Source: Prorocentrum cordatum
Taxonomy: Eukaryota > Sar > Dinophyceae > Prorocentrales > Prorocentraceae
Reading direction: 5' to 3'
Assembly: GCA_963575745.1 (NCBI GenBank)
Contig: CAUYUJ010014771.1
Location: 537,593-601,592, forward strand
Length of the DNA stretch: 64,000 nucleotides
Position 1 is the stretch's first letter. Each line of letters begins with the position of its first letter. The translations under genes and the position numbers were made by a program. Below the pieces are notes generated by a model that saw only the letters and a program-made list of their open reading frames with translations, was not told the origin of the DNA and ran no database searches. Below, one piece after another: positions 21,601-31,521 of this stretch.

Positions 21601-23131
21601 TGACCTGGGTCCGGACCCGGGACCCCCCTTGGGACTCCCCCCCTCCCGGCGGGGGAGGGATCAAACGGAAGGGGCTTCCTTTCGAGTGTGTGACGACGTT
21701 ACTCAATTTCGTTTTGGCTGACGCGCTTGAGGAGGGAAGCCCAGGAGGGGAGAGAGATGCGGTGACGGGCACAGGGAAAGGACTGCGCAGGGAAAAAGGA
21801 CGACAGAGACGACGATGAACGAACGACGGCGACGACGACTCGAACACAAAAACCCTTCACACACGCCGACAGTGTCGGCGGATTCGATTCCGACTTCCCG
21901 ATTCGATGCTGATTGATCTTGCTTTTTCCAGGGCGCGCGTGGCGCACCGCCGCCTGGAGTATGGGGGATAATGTCCAGTGCGGACCCAATACATCCGCTC
22001 TTACAAGTCTCGTCGTGTACGGTCGGGAACTTCAGCTTAGCGTGTCGATCCGCCAGTTCCATGGGTCAACATCCCGAGTTTTCCGGAGCCTCCCGCACCG
22101 CGGAGCGGAGCGACGCGCTATCCGCCTGCCAGGCATGTCGTGTTGCCAGGGCCGCCGCCGCAACACGCTATCCAACAATTCCTGATCGTAACGAGGCGAA
22201 TGGGAGGTCGCGCAGCAGGGATTTGGCCACGCCCTCCAAAGTTGAAGCCGGTGCATCAGCGTGCGCGGGCGCGGGTCCATTCAACCAAGAGCCCAGCGCG
22301 CCCGTCAACGTTGAAGGGGCCGCTCAATATGGAACGCCTTGTGCGCTCATCCTCTTTCAAAGGGCCGCCCAGCGATGCCTTATCGTCCATGAACTGTCGT
22401 CCCGAGCCACCCAGCGTCGTCGCGTTAATTGCCACGATAATTTGCCTTCCGAAAATTGATGTTTGTTTAATGAAATGTTTGTTGCAGGCGTCGGAAGCAA
22501 CGGCTTTTAAATTTTAGGAGCGGCTTCGGGCGACCGAGGGCGGCACGGACTCAGTCGAATTGGATTTGGGACTGGCCCGAGCAGGGACGAGTCCCGCAGG
22601 ACCGGTGGGGCCGCAATCTCGGCTCGAGAAGAGGGGGGTGTGTTGCACAGATGGCTGACGCTGCCAACACGAAGGTGGACGAGGGGGCCGAGGCCAGGTG
22701 GTGCCAAGTTGACAGTGCATGATGGGAGGGCGGGTACGGGGCCAGGCGCATTGCAAACGTGTGTCTAGTGATGATACGTACACTTGCGGAGCCCGTGTGG
22801 TGCTTCGTCGGCAGATGGGGGTGAGCGGTGATGACAGGCTTATCGAGACAAGAATTTGGTTCGAGCGATCTAGCCAGTATGCTCTAGTCAGTGTGTGTGT
22901 GTGTGTGTGGATAGGGCCTTTAGCCCTCATGTCATGTCGCCTGCAGTTCCGCCACAGTCATCCCTCTTCCCACCTCCTTCCCCTCATACTCCTGCTCCCC
23001 TCCTTCACTCCTCGCACTCTCGTGCTCATCTTCACTCCCTCTCATTCACGTTTTCCTCATCCCCCTCTCCTTTTTCTTCTCTTCCTCCTCTTCTTCCTCC
23101 TCTTCCTCCCTCTTCATCCTTACTTTCCCTG
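21601..23131. other. Intergenic upstream of the LTR element
   Basis: No gene is recognised. Near 22,891-22,908 is a short GT run, and 22,970-23,125 is pyrimidine-rich (CCT/TCC), ending at the 5' LTR. Confidence 0.45.
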
Positions 23132-23354
23132 TGATTGCAGAGCCCCTGTCAGCCTCTCCTCCTCCTGCGCCTCTCTCTGTACTCTCCTGTGCGCCGCCAT
23201 ATCGGCTCACAAGGGCCCTTGAGCTATCATGGCGCGCCGGTGGCGGACGCGCTCACGGTTCCGTAGAAAAGGAAAGTAAACGTGCTCTCTTCTAGCACGG
23301 GTCCCCCTATTTGTACTTCGCGTCTCTCTGTATCCATACAGCTGCACCCGTACA
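23132..23354 (+). repeat. 5' long terminal repeat
   Basis: This 223-base segment matches 40,621-40,841 along its full length, apart from substitutions and a small indel. It starts TGATTGCAG and ends CCGTACA, the TG...CA ends expected of an LTR. Its middle holds 'caagggcccttg', a perfect 12-base palindrome. An LTR would supply promoter and polyadenylation signals; none is obvious by eye. Confidence 0.8.
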
Positions 23355-23355
23355 G

Positions 23356-23368
23356 TGGCAGCGGAACC
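23356..23368 (+). promoter_or_regulatory. Possible primer-binding site
   Basis: TGGCAGCGGAACC begins two bases after the 5' LTR. A primer-binding site normally starts TGG, pairing with the CCA end of a tRNA, and this position is correct. The tRNA was not identified. Confidence 0.45.
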
Positions 23369-23470
23369 TGTGGTTGGGATGCACGAGGGGAATCAGGACG
23401 ACTCCCTTGTCAGTCGATTTTTGGGTGACATACCCTTTTCTATTTTCCTGATCTTCCCGCTCTCTACCCC

Positions 23471-24485
23471 ATGTCCAGGCAACGCTCAGCTTCAAGAGTA
23501 TGAACTTCCTGCATATCCTTGGTCACAGCCAAATCAGGATTCTTGGGCAGGAGCTGGATGACGACAAGCCTTTTTTTGGGATGGGGATGACGATGTGGGC
23601 TGGTCAGATCAGGACTGGGTCCGGTGGTTATCACAGCCATGGACGGAGACACGGCCTAATACGGAACAGTCCTCATCGGTTTGGACTGGGCGGGGACGTG
23701 GTTCGCCGGCTGCGCCAGATCGGTAGAACACGCCTCTGCGAGGACATGCTGTGCCTTTATTTCTTTTGTCCCGACCTGTTGGGGGGGGGGCCGCTGCCCG
23801 ATCTTCTGATCGCCGACGGGAACAATTCCCTGAACAATCGAAGGCCCCAAATATGCCAAACGACCTACCTCCAATTTGGAACGGAAAAGATCCGGATTTT
23901 CGCCTAGACCCCTACATGCATGAAGGAGCTGCAGATGTGGTTCGCTACGGTTAGAACTTCGAAGGCGCACCGCGGGTATTTCATTTCCCGTTATGCCAAA
24001 GACGACCTCAATATCATCATTAACGAACTCATTTAGGACCAGTTGTCAGCCAAGGCCGGCGGGCAGGTTGTGATGACATCCAGAAGTCTTTTGCCGAGTA
24101 CCAGGACCGCAGGATGCCGAAGGCTCTTGAGAAGCTCATCGGCTCAGAAGAGACCAAACATAAATGATAATAATCTTTGGTAAACTATATCGCGCGCAAG
24201 CGCGTGCTCTTCTGAGAACTCGAGAAGCACGTGATCCTGCCGGAGGCTTGAAAGGGCACGTGCTTCTGGGAGAACCCCAACTTAATGACGCGGCTTGGGA
24301 TACAGTTGAGCATTGGACAGAAGGTCCGGCGACTTTGATTTGGCGCGCGAAGAACTTAGGAAGCCGGAGCGACCGATACCTTGTTGCAAAGGCGGCCATC
24401 GCATCCATGGCAGGAGACCATCTTCGCAAATTCTAGACGCTTCGCGTATCCCCACCAGCCCGTTCAGAAACGACGCCCAGGCGAG
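23471..24485 (+). pseudogene. Gag, N-terminal part (decayed)
   Basis: An ATG at 23,471 can start it. An acidic, Trp-rich leader in alternating frames precedes 'PPIWNGKDPDFRLDPYM' (about 23,868), 'WFATVRTSKAHRGY' and 'KDDLNIIINEL' (23,940-24,035), 'SFAEYQDRRMPKALEKLI' (about 24,090), 'LNDAAWDTVEHWTEG' (about 24,280-24,325) and 'LAREELRKPERPIP' (about 24,345). This succession fits Gag of dinoflagellate copia elements. It needs at least four frame changes and contains stops (for example TAG at about 24,035), so it is not translatable. Confidence 0.7.
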
Positions 24486-25085
24486 TAGAGGGTCGTCCTG
24501 AGGGGCTTTTCGGCGTCTTGGGTGCCTCGGGGGGGCCTCTGCGTGCCGTTCGGGATCCTCTTTGGGGCCTCCTGGGGGCCTCTTGGGGCCTCTTGGGGCC
24601 ATCTTGGGGCCGCTGGGAGCACCTTGGGTGCCTCTGGGGGGTCTCTTGGGGCCTCTTGGGGGTCTCTTGGGGGCCTCCTGGGGGCCTCTTGGGGGGCCTC
24701 TTGGGGCCATCTTGGGGCCATTCTGCGGCCTCTTGGGGCATCCTGGGGGCCTCTTGCGGCCATCGTGGAGGAAATCGATCAAAGAAGAGGGGGGCCTTAA
24801 TTAGCGTTGCCCCCTTCAGAAGGCCAAAATGAGGCCCAAACCATGATAAAATCAATGATTTTGGCTTCCTCGCCGAGGCCGTTTTGGACGCTCTGACCGC
24901 TTCCCGCCCCCCCTGTCCAGGTCAGTGGGGAGGGGGTAGGGGGAGGGGTAAACCCTTCCCCGAAGGGGAAGAAGGAGGGGTGGAAGAGGAAACTCGTTAA
25001 ACCACCGACGCCCAGAGGGCTGGTGGGATTGTCGGACGCCAAGGAGACGATGATGGATGCGAGGACCAGGAAGAGGATCACGACG
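24486..25085. repeat. GGGGCCTCTTGGG block interrupting gag
   Basis: About 300 bases of 'ggggcctcttggggg' units are followed by about 300 bases with G-runs ('gggagggggtagggggaggg') that resemble the flank of the 21-kb block. Gag homology stops before it and resumes after it, so it is either an insertion or an expanded low-complexity part of the element. The exact edges are uncertain. Confidence 0.5.
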
Positions 25086-25102
25086 AAGTCCATTGAATTA
25101 TC

Positions 25103-25600
25103 ATGCAACAGTCTTTGTTTATTTTTCCCGAGGCCCATGAGGAAGAGGGGATCATGAACGAGGCCATCAATTGCGTGGACGATGGCGAGGTACTCTTCGC
25201 AGCTGGAGACTTGCCCGACGAGTTGGCTCCAGAAGAAGACGAGGCCGACGCCGTGTATTCCAGCGACAGCCAGGTGCGAGAGCACCTACACAAACGGAAG
25301 CTTGGGCGCGGATTTTTCAAAGAGCCCCCCCCAAGGGGAATGTCCAAAGGCTCCCGGAAGGGGAAGCGTCGAGGGAAAAGTGCGAACGTGCCCGACCGAA
25401 ACGATGGGCCAAGAGTCACTTCATGAGCCGCTCGAAGTGCACCCGACGCGGGAAGATGGGGCGCTCTGCTCGAGACGGTGCGAACGAGCCCGACGAACGA
25501 GTGCGCAAGCGACAAGCGGGCTTCGGCGGCTTCCAAGCTTCTCCTCTTGAAGCAGACGATGCTCTGCATGGCGTTTGCTAACGGGAATCTACGATCCAGT
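25103..25600 (+). pseudogene. Gag, C-terminal part with ruined zinc knuckle
   Basis: The stretch 'DDGEVLFAAGDLPDELAPEE' (about 25,170-25,235) leads to 'VREHLHKRKLGRGFFK'. An 8-C run near 25,325-25,333 marks a frame change, after which the basic tail and knuckle follow. The knuckle (25,438-25,479) reads CTRRGKMGRSARDG where CX2CX4HX4C is expected; only the first Cys is left. The flank 'NEPDERVRKRQAGFGGF' matches this Gag family. Confidence 0.7.
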
Positions 25601-25779
25601 CTGGAGTCAGTTCCTTCGCCTTTCCTACCTTTGCTACTACCGACACTGGGCGCCAGGTTTTGATTTGACTTCAGGTTCAGATGGGTTTCGGTTTGGTGGG
25701 CGCTGGAACTCAGCGCGGAGTGCGCGGCGCAGATGAATTCGGCACAATGGTGAAATGTCTTGGCGGTTCCTAAGGCCTG

Positions 25780-26100
25780 ATGCACACGCAGGTTCCCGCC
25801 GTGGAAATGGATGCCATGGGCGATGGGGGATCCACCAAGTTTATCTCCGGCTGGGCACTACCTATCGCCGCGGCAAAGATTTTTAATGCTCTTGCGGTGC
25901 AGTTAATTGCCTGTGGCGCGTCCTTGTTATTCCCGGTGGAGATGCCCAGACAGCTCGGCATTGTTTTTGGTGTACCAGGTGGCGGTGTCACTTGGCAGGC
26001 GCTCGACGGCAGCCAGTCGAGAGTCTACGAGGTAGGGGCAGGCAAACACATCGCGATCAATATCGATGGTTTTCCCGAGGAAGATTGGCAGAGGAAGAAG
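25780..26100 (+). pseudogene. Retropepsin-like protease remnant
   Basis: The frame contains 'LPIAAAKIFNALAVQLIACG', 'LLFPVEMPRQLGIVFGVPGG', 'VTWQALDG' and 'VGAGKHIAINIDGF'. This is the second half of a retroviral-type aspartic protease as found in dinoflagellate copia polyproteins: a strand, a 'PLL...M..LG..ID' core and a 'GH..I.I' end. The catalytic D-T/S-G part should lie before it (25,600-25,780) but that sequence is scrambled. It would have cut the Gag-Pol polyprotein. Confidence 0.55.
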
Positions 26101-27690
26101 AACATCATAACAGTCTCTCCCGAGACTCAGGGGCGCTGCCGAGCGGTCGAGACTGGGGGCGCCGTGTTCTGGGCGCATCCGCGGGCGCCCTCGGCTCAAA
26201 CTTGTTTTCCTCAGCCGACCGCCTGCCCTCCCCCCCGCGCCCCGGCCCCTGCCGGAAAGGGGCCGCAGCGGGAACCTCCGACGAGGTCAAGTCGGCCCGC
26301 GATGACCCCAGAGTAGCGGACGTGGAAATTGAAGTAGTTTGGACCGCGCGGCCACGAAGCGCCGCGCGGATGCCCGCGTCGCGGCCGACGCCAGCGAGAA
26401 CCTGCTCGGGGGCGCCAGGGGCCGGGATCAGGGGGCGGCATCATCGCCGCACCGCCCTCGCGACCAACGACCCTTCTCCCGAGCTCTGGAGATCAGCAGC
26501 GGGGGTGGTTCACGGTGGGCAGGGGGCTGGGGCCCGACGGTTCGGGGGCCAAGAATATCGATCAGTCCCTGCGCATGCGCCCCGAGAAGGTCATGCGCCA
26601 TCGGGGCAACAACAGGACATTGTGGTGCACGCGCGACGACTGCCAGATGTGCTGGGCGAGGCTCTCGATTGACGGTTTCATCAGCACTGGCGCCCCAGAC
26701 CGCACGGAACGAGCGACATTCGTGAGGTTTGCGGGTTGCGTTGTCGAGCAGATCTACGAGATGGACTTCCAGCGCTGCGAGCGGCGCACGAGGACTCGCG
26801 AATCGGGCGGCCCGGTGTCACATCGACATGCCCGATGCCTGGTCACGCGCGCGGCCGAGCGCGAGATGTGCGAGGGCAGCTTGGGCGGGGCGGCTGCGAG
26901 ACGGTCGTGGAGGAACGCGACGCATGATGGGTTCGTGGGCAGAAGATGTTTTCAACGGTTGCAGTGCGCATGCCCGAGTGCACCAGAAACCCCGCGAGGT
27001 TTTTCTCGTGCAAAATCCGACCGAATCCGTCGGCCCCCCATCTCCGGATGATTTTACCGACGAGCGGATGACAGGTACTCTATTCAGATGGCATTGCTGC
27101 ATTCATTCAGGGTGCGTGGTCTGAACTGTCTCCAGTTCGTATTTTGGACAAGAAATGGATTGGCCGTGCTCTCTTCTATCGCAAGGCTGCTACAAACGCA
27201 AGGTTCGCTGGTGCGTTGCGGGCAAGCATCTGTCCTCAGAGTGCTTGTCTCAGTCTGGTTTGGAAATTGGTTTCTCCAGATGCTACTCATGTAAGCCTGG
27301 CTGGTCCAGCATTTGATGCGCGCGCGGCCATGCTACGAGGCATTCAGGCGGCCCCTGGCAATCCGCCACTCCACAGGTTTCGGTCGAAGCGGCGGAGGCG
27401 AGAAGAGGATAATGGCGATTGATTCTGTGGCAGACCACCAGCGGGGCCCACGCTCCATCTTCGGAGCTCGATGAGGACAGCATTGGAAGAATCCCGCAGC
27501 AAAAGGTTAGACAGATCAAGCAGGCACTTTTAGTAAACCATGCCAGTCTTAGTCTTCCTTTGGGAGCAGCGTCTGAAGAAGATGGGCCTGGATAAATTCC
27601 CGTCGACGATCCTGGCGCCTAACCTGATAGCGACGATGAAGTGCCTGCTCAGCCAGACTGTACACCGACTGCCGATTAGCTGGCCGCTCT
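26101..27690 (+). pseudogene. Linker between protease and integrase, decayed
   Basis: GC-rich sequence with long plus-strand frames (about 178 codons from 26,515) but no domain that can be named. Position and strand suggest it is polyprotein linker of the same element, with frameshifts. Confidence 0.35.
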
Positions 27691-27694
27691 CAAA

Positions 27695-28240
27695 CTTGCC
27701 CATGGCAACCCTTGTCACCCTGGGGGTCGAGACTTCGCTCGCCTTCTGTGACGGGGAAATGCAAAGCCTGAGGTAATACGCTGGGTACTGAAAAACTTTG
27801 CAGTGCGACGAGTGCGATGCGCACCATCGACATGCTCGCCGTCCTGCTACTGCTCCTCAGCCCCATCGCTGCAACCGTGCTGTTGGCATTGATTTGGTCG
27901 AGGTCAAGTGCCCGCTCGACGGCGCGCCGCATTTTTCGATCAATGTCATATGTTGGGGCACCTCTGTTCAGTTAGTTGGACATGCGGGGGCAGGGAAGTC
28001 AGCAGATGTAGTGTGGCAGGAAAGTGTGCGCGCGTGGGCGCGATCGTTTGGTGTGCCAGCGGTCGTCGCATTTGATTATAGAACGGGGTTCCAGGGAACG
28101 TTTGCCGATGACATACGAAGCAACGGTGCGTGCCTTTGTCCTACTGATGCTCGTTCACCATGGCAGGACGGTCGAACGGAACGCGCGGGAAAATATAGGA
28201 AAACGACAGCTCCGTTTAGCCGTTCATCGGGTAGCTCCGG
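27695..28240 (+). pseudogene. Integrase: HHCC finger and catalytic core, decayed
   Basis: A pre-integrase zinc finger is visible in pieces: 'LAHGNPCHPGGRDFARLL' (27,695 on), then 'CDECDAHH' at about 27,805. The core follows: 'VGIDLVEVK' (first Asp, about 27,890), 'HFSINVICWGTSVQLV', 'WARSFGVPAVVAFD' (second Asp, about 28,070) and 'PWQDGRTERAG' (catalytic Glu, about 28,175). The D-D-E triad thus seems kept even though the finger needs a frameshift. Integrase joins the cDNA to the genome. After 28,190 the frame deteriorates. Confidence 0.75.
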
Positions 28241-28507
28241 ACACTCCAGCCGGATGGTGCGCTCTGGGGGAGTCGCGCGGCGCTGTTTGGAGCCGTTACC
28301 AAATCCGGAATGTGTTTTTCATTCGCGCAACGGGTCTTTGGCTTTACGCAGCGTCTACTTGCGACGCTGCTCTCCAATAGCCTTATAGATCCCGAGTATA
28401 TGTCTCCGATCCGGTACAGGACTTCCACCGAGTGCAAGAGTTACGCTGAGCCGCTATGAAAGCATGGGCTGCCATGGATAGCCTAGATCGACTACTCCGA
28501 GTCCTCC

Positions 28508-28780
28508 GTGCCAGACACCGCACCACCCACCTTCACGGAAGGCCATTTCGTGTTTGTGTGGAAACAAGGACGAGCTGTTTCAGGCAAGTGGTTTGGACCT
28601 GGTGCGACCATCTTACCTACTGCTGGCGGGGCTTGGATTCATGTGCGGGGAACTCTGTGGCGTGCGTCTGATGAACAAATGCGGAGTGCCACTCGAGACG
28701 AGAGTGGAGGCATCGAGATCGTCAATCGCTACATCCATGACCTTAAGATTACGCACTCGTGGAGCTCGTCGCTACGTTGA
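28508..28780 (+). pseudogene. Integrase C-terminal region
   Basis: A continuous frame reads 'FTEGHFVFVWKQGRAVSGKW', 'FGPGATILPTAGGAWIHVRG', then 'LWRASDEQMRSATRDESGG'. This is the small barrel plus tail that follows integrase in these elements (pattern: G..V.VW...W.GP..V......W....G.L.R...EQ.R.AT.EE). It lies about 270 bases beyond the catalytic Glu, as expected. Confidence 0.65.
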
Positions 28781-29560
28781 CGCCGCCAGAGAAGGAAACC
28801 CGACACCCCCTGGATACCAGCCTCTACTTGACCCTGCAGCGGCGGAGGCCGATGAAATCCCCGACGAAACCGACATCGATGCCGCTCAGGGGGCAGGGTC
28901 GCCACCGCCAGACGAACCATAGTTCTTACACATGGCGGAAAGTTACAACGAACCTGGACTGGCACGTGCCACACATCAAAGCGACGATCGACAAGTTTGA
29001 CTATGATTCGACGCTGCCTCCTCCGCTGAACCGAAGAGTGAGCCAGGATCGAGGCAACCTTCTGCGGCGGGGGCGCTGGGGGGGATCTCCATCCCTGCCG
29101 CTCATGGTTCGGGTGCGCCTTGGCCCGCTGCTGCGTCGTCATACCTACCGCCGCCGGCGCCGACTACGATTGCACCTCCCGGTTTTCATTCTACCGCTTT
29201 CTTCGACGAACTGGCTACTTAATGCGTGGACAGCAGTCGCGATGTTCAGGTGACAGATGATTTGTTGGGGGCGCACGAGACCCCCGATATGGAAAACATC
29301 TACATAGCCTGTCAATCAGAAGCAGCCTTCCTCAATGCCTCCAAGACGCTCTTCATCGTTGAAAAAATACGGAGGATGAAAATGGCATACATCCGTTGCC
29401 TGATCATCGTAAACAGCGGCTTCTTGGACCTACCAGCAGCCTTCATAAAGAATGGCATGAGATCTGCGCTGCTGGACCTGGCGGCACCGAGGCAGCGCGC
29501 GTCCATAGAGGCGCGGCTGCTGCGGAGATCAACCGCGCATTTCCACAACGAGTTATTTAT
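28781..29560 (+). pseudogene. Pro/Asp-rich linker and RT N-terminus, decayed
   Basis: After the integrase tail comes an acidic proline-rich stretch ('PDETDIDAAQGAGSPPPDEP') and then pieces such as 'AAGPGGTEAARVHRGAAAA' and 'VIYPRWRDKWK' (about 29,470-29,585) in changing frames, leading into RT. Confidence 0.45.
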
Positions 29561-30030
29561 CCTAGGTGGCGCGATAAATGGAAAAGATCAAGGAGTGGAT
29601 TGCGACAAAAAGCTCAATGGATAACGCTGAACCGCGATGGATTAATCGAGGATCTCACGACCCCGACATCGCCGCGTTGAATCGCACCGCGCCAACGCCT
29701 TTCACATCAGACGCACCTCTTGCTCTGCAATGTTTGTCCACAGTCAAAGCAACAGCTTGGGCCAGTGACGCCGAGTCGGCTGTCGCTCCAGGACTCCGAA
29801 ATCAATGGGGGGAGTCTTTTTTGCCTCGCCCCTTGTGGGTGGCATTCCTGGCGAGGGCCCCAGCGAATTGCTGGCGATTGAACTCCTGGCGGCAGTTTAT
29901 GGACTCGTTGCCGGCCCTCCAGGGGCGCAGAAGTTTTCTCGCAGCTTTCAAGGGGCATGGCGCCACTCGCCATCCTCCGGCACCCTGCGGCGCGCTCATG
30001 CGCGAGACTTTCGATGGGCGCCCTGGGCGG
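29561..30030 (+). pseudogene. Copia reverse transcriptase (RVT_2), 5' part only
   Basis: Contains 'HDPDIAALNRTAPTPFTSDA' followed by 'PLALQCLSTVKATAWASDAE'. The latter is the fingers and the strand bearing the first catalytic Asp. After a frameshift near 29,815 comes 'GGVFFASPLVGGIPGEGPSE' with 'LLAIELLAAVYGLVAGPP', the palm helix region. The frame then shifts again. The Y-x-D-D box is absent: homology ends near 30,030, where the nested LINE block begins. Confidence 0.7.
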
Positions 30031-30789
30031 GGGCGCTCCACCCCTGGGGCCCGACGCTCATGTTTTCAGTAATCATCGTGACGCTGTAACAGTCGTCACT
30101 TTTGGGCCCCTGGGGCGTGGGTATGGCATTGCCGCGAGATTGAGCGCGCTGGAAGTTCTACTCTGGCTGGATGGATGGATGGACCACCTGTGCGAGAGGG
30201 ATCCCTACTCAGGTGAGCGCGGCTTATGCTCAGCATAAGCTCTCGATCAGCGTTGCGGCACACTCCGCGCGCGCCAGCGATGCTACGGCGCGATACCCCT
30301 ACAACCTGCGAGCGGGCCTCCTGGGGCAAGCCCCAGCACGAGACCGACTCGGAGATCAGGGGACTGGCGCTGCGAAGTATATCAGATAAAAGGGGGAAGA
30401 CGTCGTTCACAATTCACCTCAAACAGCTTGAATTCACATTCCGCCACTGTTGGGCGGCAGCTCTGGGCAGACGTCGGCGACGAGCCCGTCGTACCGCAAC
30501 GAACGGAGAGGGGCGAGGGAGGCGAGGGGGGGAGCAAAGCGTTACGACGGAATCGTCCCTTTTTTAAACCAGCCGGATTGTTGCGGCAATTCCGGCGCAT
30601 TTCAAAATGCAGCATCTGAAGACTCCCCGTCTACTAACTACTCAGAAACCCATCACTGAGTAAGATATGCGACCTGCCTTCCAGAAACTGCACGTCTACC
30701 ACCACGAGTTGGGAACGAACATGCACGACCAAAATGGCGTAGAACCCGGTCACCTTTCCACATCTGTCATGCTGCTCTTGTCGCCGACG
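30031..30789. other. Unassigned stretch at the 3' side of the nested LINE
   Basis: Sequence between the last copia RT homology and the minus-strand ORF1-like frame. It contains no RT remainder, no poly(T) long enough to be the LINE tail (only T6 near 30,549) and no recognised gene. It probably includes the LINE 3' UTR; about 700 bases of copia RT seem to have been lost. Confidence 0.4.
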
Positions 30790-31441
30790 ACCTCCTTCAG
30801 CTGATCGTACAAAGTCTGGAGGGAGCGTTCGTTGCCACCGCGCGGGGCCTGGCCCCTCTTCTCCTTGCCGCCCTGCTTGAGGAGGTGGCCGATGGCGGCG
30901 TCCGCCAGCGCCAGGCAGTCTGGAGTCGACTTGGTAGCAAGGTAACCTTCACATGGCCTTTGTCGAACGCCTTCTTGACCTTGCAGACGTAGATGTGTGG
31001 GAGAATGTGGTCGGGAGTCTTCATAGCAGTCGCGTGCGTCGAGAGAAGCTTCATCTGCTGCTCCTCCAGGGCATTCGTGGTCACCGCGTTCATCACCCAT
31101 GCCGTCCACGCGTGGGCGCGGGGCTCGCCGACAGGCGCCGTTCCTTTCCCAGCGGCGGCGGCGGCGCGGGACTCCTCGGCGAACTGCGCTGTCGCAGACT
31201 TCATGGCCTGCACCGCTGGAGCACTCACCGGCATAAGAATGACACGGAATGTGGCGGCCTGCAGCTCGCGGATCTCGAGGGCGTGCTTCAAGATGAGCTG
31301 CGAAATGACGGCCAGCAAGCGCAACACGAGGTCGTCGTGCGAGTCGCCTGCAGATGCGCCTCTCACTTTGGCGGTGCCGCCCTGTCCGGCATCGTTGCCA
31401 CGCTTCTGCTTGAGGAAAGCCTCCATTTCCAGAGGCTCCAA
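30790..31441 (-). pseudogene. ORF1-like protein of a dinoflagellate retroelement
   Basis: A frame from 31,441 reads 'MEPLEMEAFLKQKRGNDAGQ', with a helical centre 'LVLRLLAVISQLILKHALEI', then 'RELQAATFRVILMP' and 'HAWTAWVMNAV', and a basic 'KVKKAFDKGHVKV'. Near 30,945 the sense moves to another frame ('DCLALADAAIGHLLKQGGK', later 'LQTLYDQLKEVV'). The alpha-helical, nucleic-acid-binding appearance and the LINE context suggest an ORF1/accessory protein. Related helical proteins accompany other dinoflagellate elements as far as I recall, but this cannot be checked here. One frameshift makes it a pseudogene. Confidence 0.4.
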
Positions 31442-31521
31442 AGAAGACGAAACTGTTGTTGAGGCACAGGCAGTGCGTTACGACGAAATCGTTTTTTTGT
31501 CCAAATCTTTGAGCCTGCATG

